Source of the DNA: Paenibacillus hemerocallicola | GTDB lineage: Bacteria; Bacillota; Bacilli; Paenibacillales; NBRC-103111 | DNA length: 64,000 bases | Assembly: GCF_006265175.1 (NCBI RefSeq) | Contig: NZ_VDCQ01000023.1 | Span: 1-64,000 of the forward strand | Reading direction: 5' to 3' | Part shown: piece after piece, positions 61,901 to 64,000 of the stretch | Layout: each line of letters starts with the position of its first letter | How positions within the stretch are numbered: position 1 is the first letter of the stretch | The notes under the pieces: model-generated | What the model saw: the letters and a program-made list of their open reading frames with translations, nothing else | What the model was told of the DNA's origin: nothing | The model's database searches: none | Made by a program: the position numbers and the translations under genes

Positions 61901-61945
61901 AGAAGGCGACCGACAAGGCGAATTGCTGCCTTGCGGTCGCCTTCT
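61901..61945. repeat. Long stem-loop after binding protein gene
   Basis: AGAAGGCGACCGACAAGGC (61901-61919) pairs almost perfectly with GCCTTGCGGTCGCCTTCT (61928-61945). No T run follows in either direction, so it may be an imperfect terminator or a transcript-stabilising element. A 14-bp perfect palindrome ACCTGCATGCAGGT sits just upstream at 61873-61886. Confidence 0.5.
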
Positions 61946-62006
61946 CAAATAAATGGAATGCGTTATAATAAGAGATACACTTACTTCTATTTCGGTATGG
62001 AAACGG

Positions 62007-64000
62007 ATGAAGCAGCCTATGAAATGGCTCCGCATGTACACCGGCAAAAAATACTGGTTTAAGATGCTCATTTCGATCGCTCTGCTGTCGATTGTCGTAG
62101 TAGTCCTTTCCTCGACGGCGTTATTTTACAAATCGCGGAATACGCTGCTGAATATGCAGCATGAGTCCAACCGGAAGATGCTGGAGCAGGTCAGCTACAA
62201 CGTCGATTTCACCGATCGGATGCTGACGAATCTGATTACTTCGACTTACTTCGATGCGCGTACCGCCTATCTGCTCGAAACGGCGCAGCCGGAGGAGTTC
62301 AAGCTGTATGCCAGCATCATGTCGTTCGAGAAGCTGCAGAGCTCGGTCCCGCTGCTGCAGTCGATTACCGTCTACAATTCCCGCAACGGCTGCTATTATT
62401 ACTATTCCGAAGCGAAGGTGCTCAACTGCAGGGACGATGGCGTGGACGGCAAGCTGGACCGTTACTTGATGGGGGCGGACAGCGTGCCCAAGCTGCAGTT
62501 GGTGCCGATTTATTATGGCGAATCCGATCGCCGGATCAGCCATTTTTCGTTTTTTATGTACAGCAACGCAGCAGGTACGTTATTCGGCTCGGGCAGCAGC
62601 GCGCTCATCTTCAATATTAAACCGGAATGGCTGTTCGCCAACGTGTCCGAGATCAACCGGTTGACCGAGTATTCGGACAGTCATCTGCTCATTATCGACG
62701 GCAGCGGCAACATCGTGAACGACTTGTCCGGGAGCGGTTCATGGAACAGGCTGCGGGATCGGATCGAAGCGAGGAGGCAGAGCGACGGGGGCTCGCGTTC
62801 ATTTATCGACAATAGCGACGGCCTTTCCAGTCTTGTTACCTATGTGCCCTCGCCAAACAACGACTGGACGATCGTCAGCGTTCAGCCCTACGATGCGGTA
62901 TTTCAAGTAATCCGCGAAATGAAGGCGTTTGCAATGGTAGCGGTAGCGGTCGTTCTGCTGCTCACCGCCGCAAGCTCGGCGCTGCTCGCATCGCGGCTGT
63001 ACAATCCGGTATCCGGCATTCTTCGCCTGATCCGCAAAGATCCCGAGCTGGACGGAACGCCTGTGTCCGGCAATCGCGACGAGTTCGGCGTCATCTCGAC
63101 GGTATTGGAGCGGACGATGAGCGAGATGCGATCGCTCAAGCAGAAGCAGGATTCGCAAAGCGGCATTTTGCGCGGATATTACGTTCGTCAGCTGCTGCTC
63201 GACAGTCCCCACGTCTCGCCCCTCGATGCGGCCGACAAGCTGAACGTCGGTGCCGAACGCGGTCTAAGTTATGCGATTTGCATGTTCAAGCTGGATGACT
63301 ACGCCGATTTTTTGCGGGACAACAGTCCGGAAGACCGGCGTCTGTATACGTTCTCCATCGGCAATATTATGCAGGAGATCGTCTCGAAGTCGATGTCCGG
63401 CGATGTGATCGATGCGGGAGGAGATCATTTCGTAGCACTTCTGTACGGTGATCGTGCGGACGACGATCTCGACGCGCAAATTAGCCGACTGTCCACGGAT
63501 GTGCAGGAAACGGTAATGAGGTACTACAAGCTTTCCCTTACGGCCGTATACGGCGATCCCGTGTCGGATTGCCGGCAAATTTCCCGGCTGTACAAGACCG
63601 TGGAAGATTATGCGAAGTACAGATTCGTCTACGGCAAACAATCGGTCATCACACCGGCGCTTCTTCGCCTGAGCGAAGAGAAGGAGTCGGACGGCGTTCC
63701 TCCCGAGCCGGAGAAGAGCTGGATCGCCGCGATTCGGGCACAGGACGGGAACGATGGCGACAGCGCTAGATGCTTAACGGAGCTGTTCGAATATATCGCC
63801 CGATGCCGATACGATCAAATGATCAATGCCTTGCTTGCTTTGGCGGCAAGCGCCACTCACGCGAAACGCTCGGCTTCGGGCGATGCGGATTCGACCGATT
63901 TGCGCTCGGTATACAAGCTTATTCTCGAGAAGGAGACGCTCGGGGAAGTGTACGAATTGTTTATTTCGCTGTTTCACACAAGCGCTCCATACGACTCGCA
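62007..64000 (+). CDS. Membrane-bound sensor regulator, AraC-type, partial
   Basis: An open frame runs from ATG 62007 (alternative ATG 62019) to the window end, at least 664 residues. A membrane segment lies at about 20-42 (ISIALLSIVVVVLSSTALFY). A large extracellular domain extends to about 305, with SFFMYSNAAGT and the sequence VTYVPSPNNDWTIVSVQPYD. A second membrane segment (about 308-332) is followed by LYNPVSGILRLIRKDPELDG and a cytoplasmic linker like those of the sensors at 11906 and 26785. The expected AraC helix-turn-helix lies beyond the window, so the class is inferred from architecture. The ribosome binding site is weak. Confidence 0.75.
   Translation, partial: MKQPMKWLRMYTGKKYWFKMLISIALLSIVVVVLSSTALFYKSRNTLLNMQHESNRKMLEQVSYNVDFTDRMLTNLITSTYFDARTAYLLETAQPEEFKLYASIMSFEKLQSSVPLLQSITVYNSRNGCYYYYSEAKVLNCRDDGVDGKLDRYLMGADSVPKLQLVPIYYGESDRRISHFSFFMYSNAAGTLFGSGSSALIFNIKPEWLFANVSEINRLTEYSDSHLLIIDGSGNIVNDLSGSGSWNRLRDRIEARRQSDGGSRSFIDNSDGLSSLVTYVPSPNNDWTIVSVQPYDAVFQVIREMKAFAMVAVAVVLLLTAASSALLASRLYNPVSGILRLIRKDPELDGTPVSGNRDEFGVISTVLERTMSEMRSLKQKQDSQSGILRGYYVRQLLLDSPHVSPLDAADKLNVGAERGLSYAICMFKLDDYADFLRDNSPEDRRLYTFSIGNIMQEIVSKSMSGDVIDAGGDHFVALLYGDRADDDLDAQISRLSTDVQETVMRYYKLSLTAVYGDPVSDCRQISRLYKTVEDYAKYRFVYGKQSVITPALLRLSEEKESDGVPPEPEKSWIAAIRAQDGNDGDSARCLTELFEYIARCRYDQMINALLALAASATHAKRSASGDADSTDLRSVYKLILEKETLGEVYELFISLFHTSAPYDS

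Noticed and set aside
1-64000. tRNA, rRNA, prophage or anti-phage defence genes
   Set aside because: No cloverleaf-forming tRNA, no rRNA-like conserved stretch, no phage structural genes and no recognisable defence proteins were seen, apart from the AbrB/PIN pair.

Overview
The window looks like chromosomal DNA of a high-GC member of the Paenibacillaceae (Paenibacillus or Cohnella type). The supports are strong GGAGG-type ribosome binding sites with ATG, GTG and TTG starts, repeated LplB/LplC-type sugar permease pairs with lipoprotein binding proteins and membrane-bound AraC-type sensors, a CD3324-family gene, a PxpABC oxoprolinase operon and Bacillus-like YcnI/YcnJ copper genes. No rRNA, tRNA, CRISPR array, transposase or phage gene was seen.

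Layout. 1-4923: a LacI regulator diverges from a double alpha/beta hydrolase and a Gfo/Idh/MocA dehydrogenase, a small carbohydrate locus. 5734-6498: a secreted LysM-3D cell wall protein behind a long repeat-bearing gap. 6671-14209: leftward sugar import locus (AraC-type membrane sensor, two permeases, binding protein, sulfatase). 14471-16504: a phytase-like secreted protein and an uncharacterised, apparently frameshifted gene. 16685-24030: class II aldolase divergent from DeoR regulator, phosphofructokinase, ABC importer and an M24-like protein without its metal ligands; helically phased ATTATCA boxes lie in the shared regulatory region. 24141-26531: topoisomerase III. 26785-33288: a second sensor plus importer locus, with a composite intergenic repeat inside it. 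33655-36002 and 40385-43119: phosphonate-type importer split into phnC-phnE and a distant phnD, the latter divergent from a cytoplasmic 5'-nucleotidase-like enzyme. Between them lie an AbrB/PIN toxin-antitoxin pair, two glycosyltransferases and GTP cyclohydrolase II. 43114-44385: chemotaxis receptor. 44836-47408: pxpBCA. 47409-48852: repeat-rich, AT-richer stretch with small ORFs leading into a CD3324-family gene. 48951-54574: gamma-glutamylcyclotransferase-like protein and a three-gene phosphorelay ending in a GGDEF output. 54844-60165: metallophosphoesterase, DUF2203 protein, and a copper cluster (YcnJ-like CopC-CopD, a two-component system, YcnI). 60448-64000: a third binding protein and sensor, running off the window.

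The main theme is sensing and importing plant or microbial polysaccharide fragments, with separate modules for phosphorus, copper, 5-oxoproline and c-di-GMP signalling. The most unusual items are the aldolase/PFK/importer/pseudo-M24 cluster with its phased operators, the nested leader ORFs before the CD3324 gene, the out-of-phase start of the gene at 15990-16504, the Hpt-REC-GGDEF-REC phosphorelay, and several families of structured intergenic repeats. Names rest on reading motifs by eye; no database search was run.
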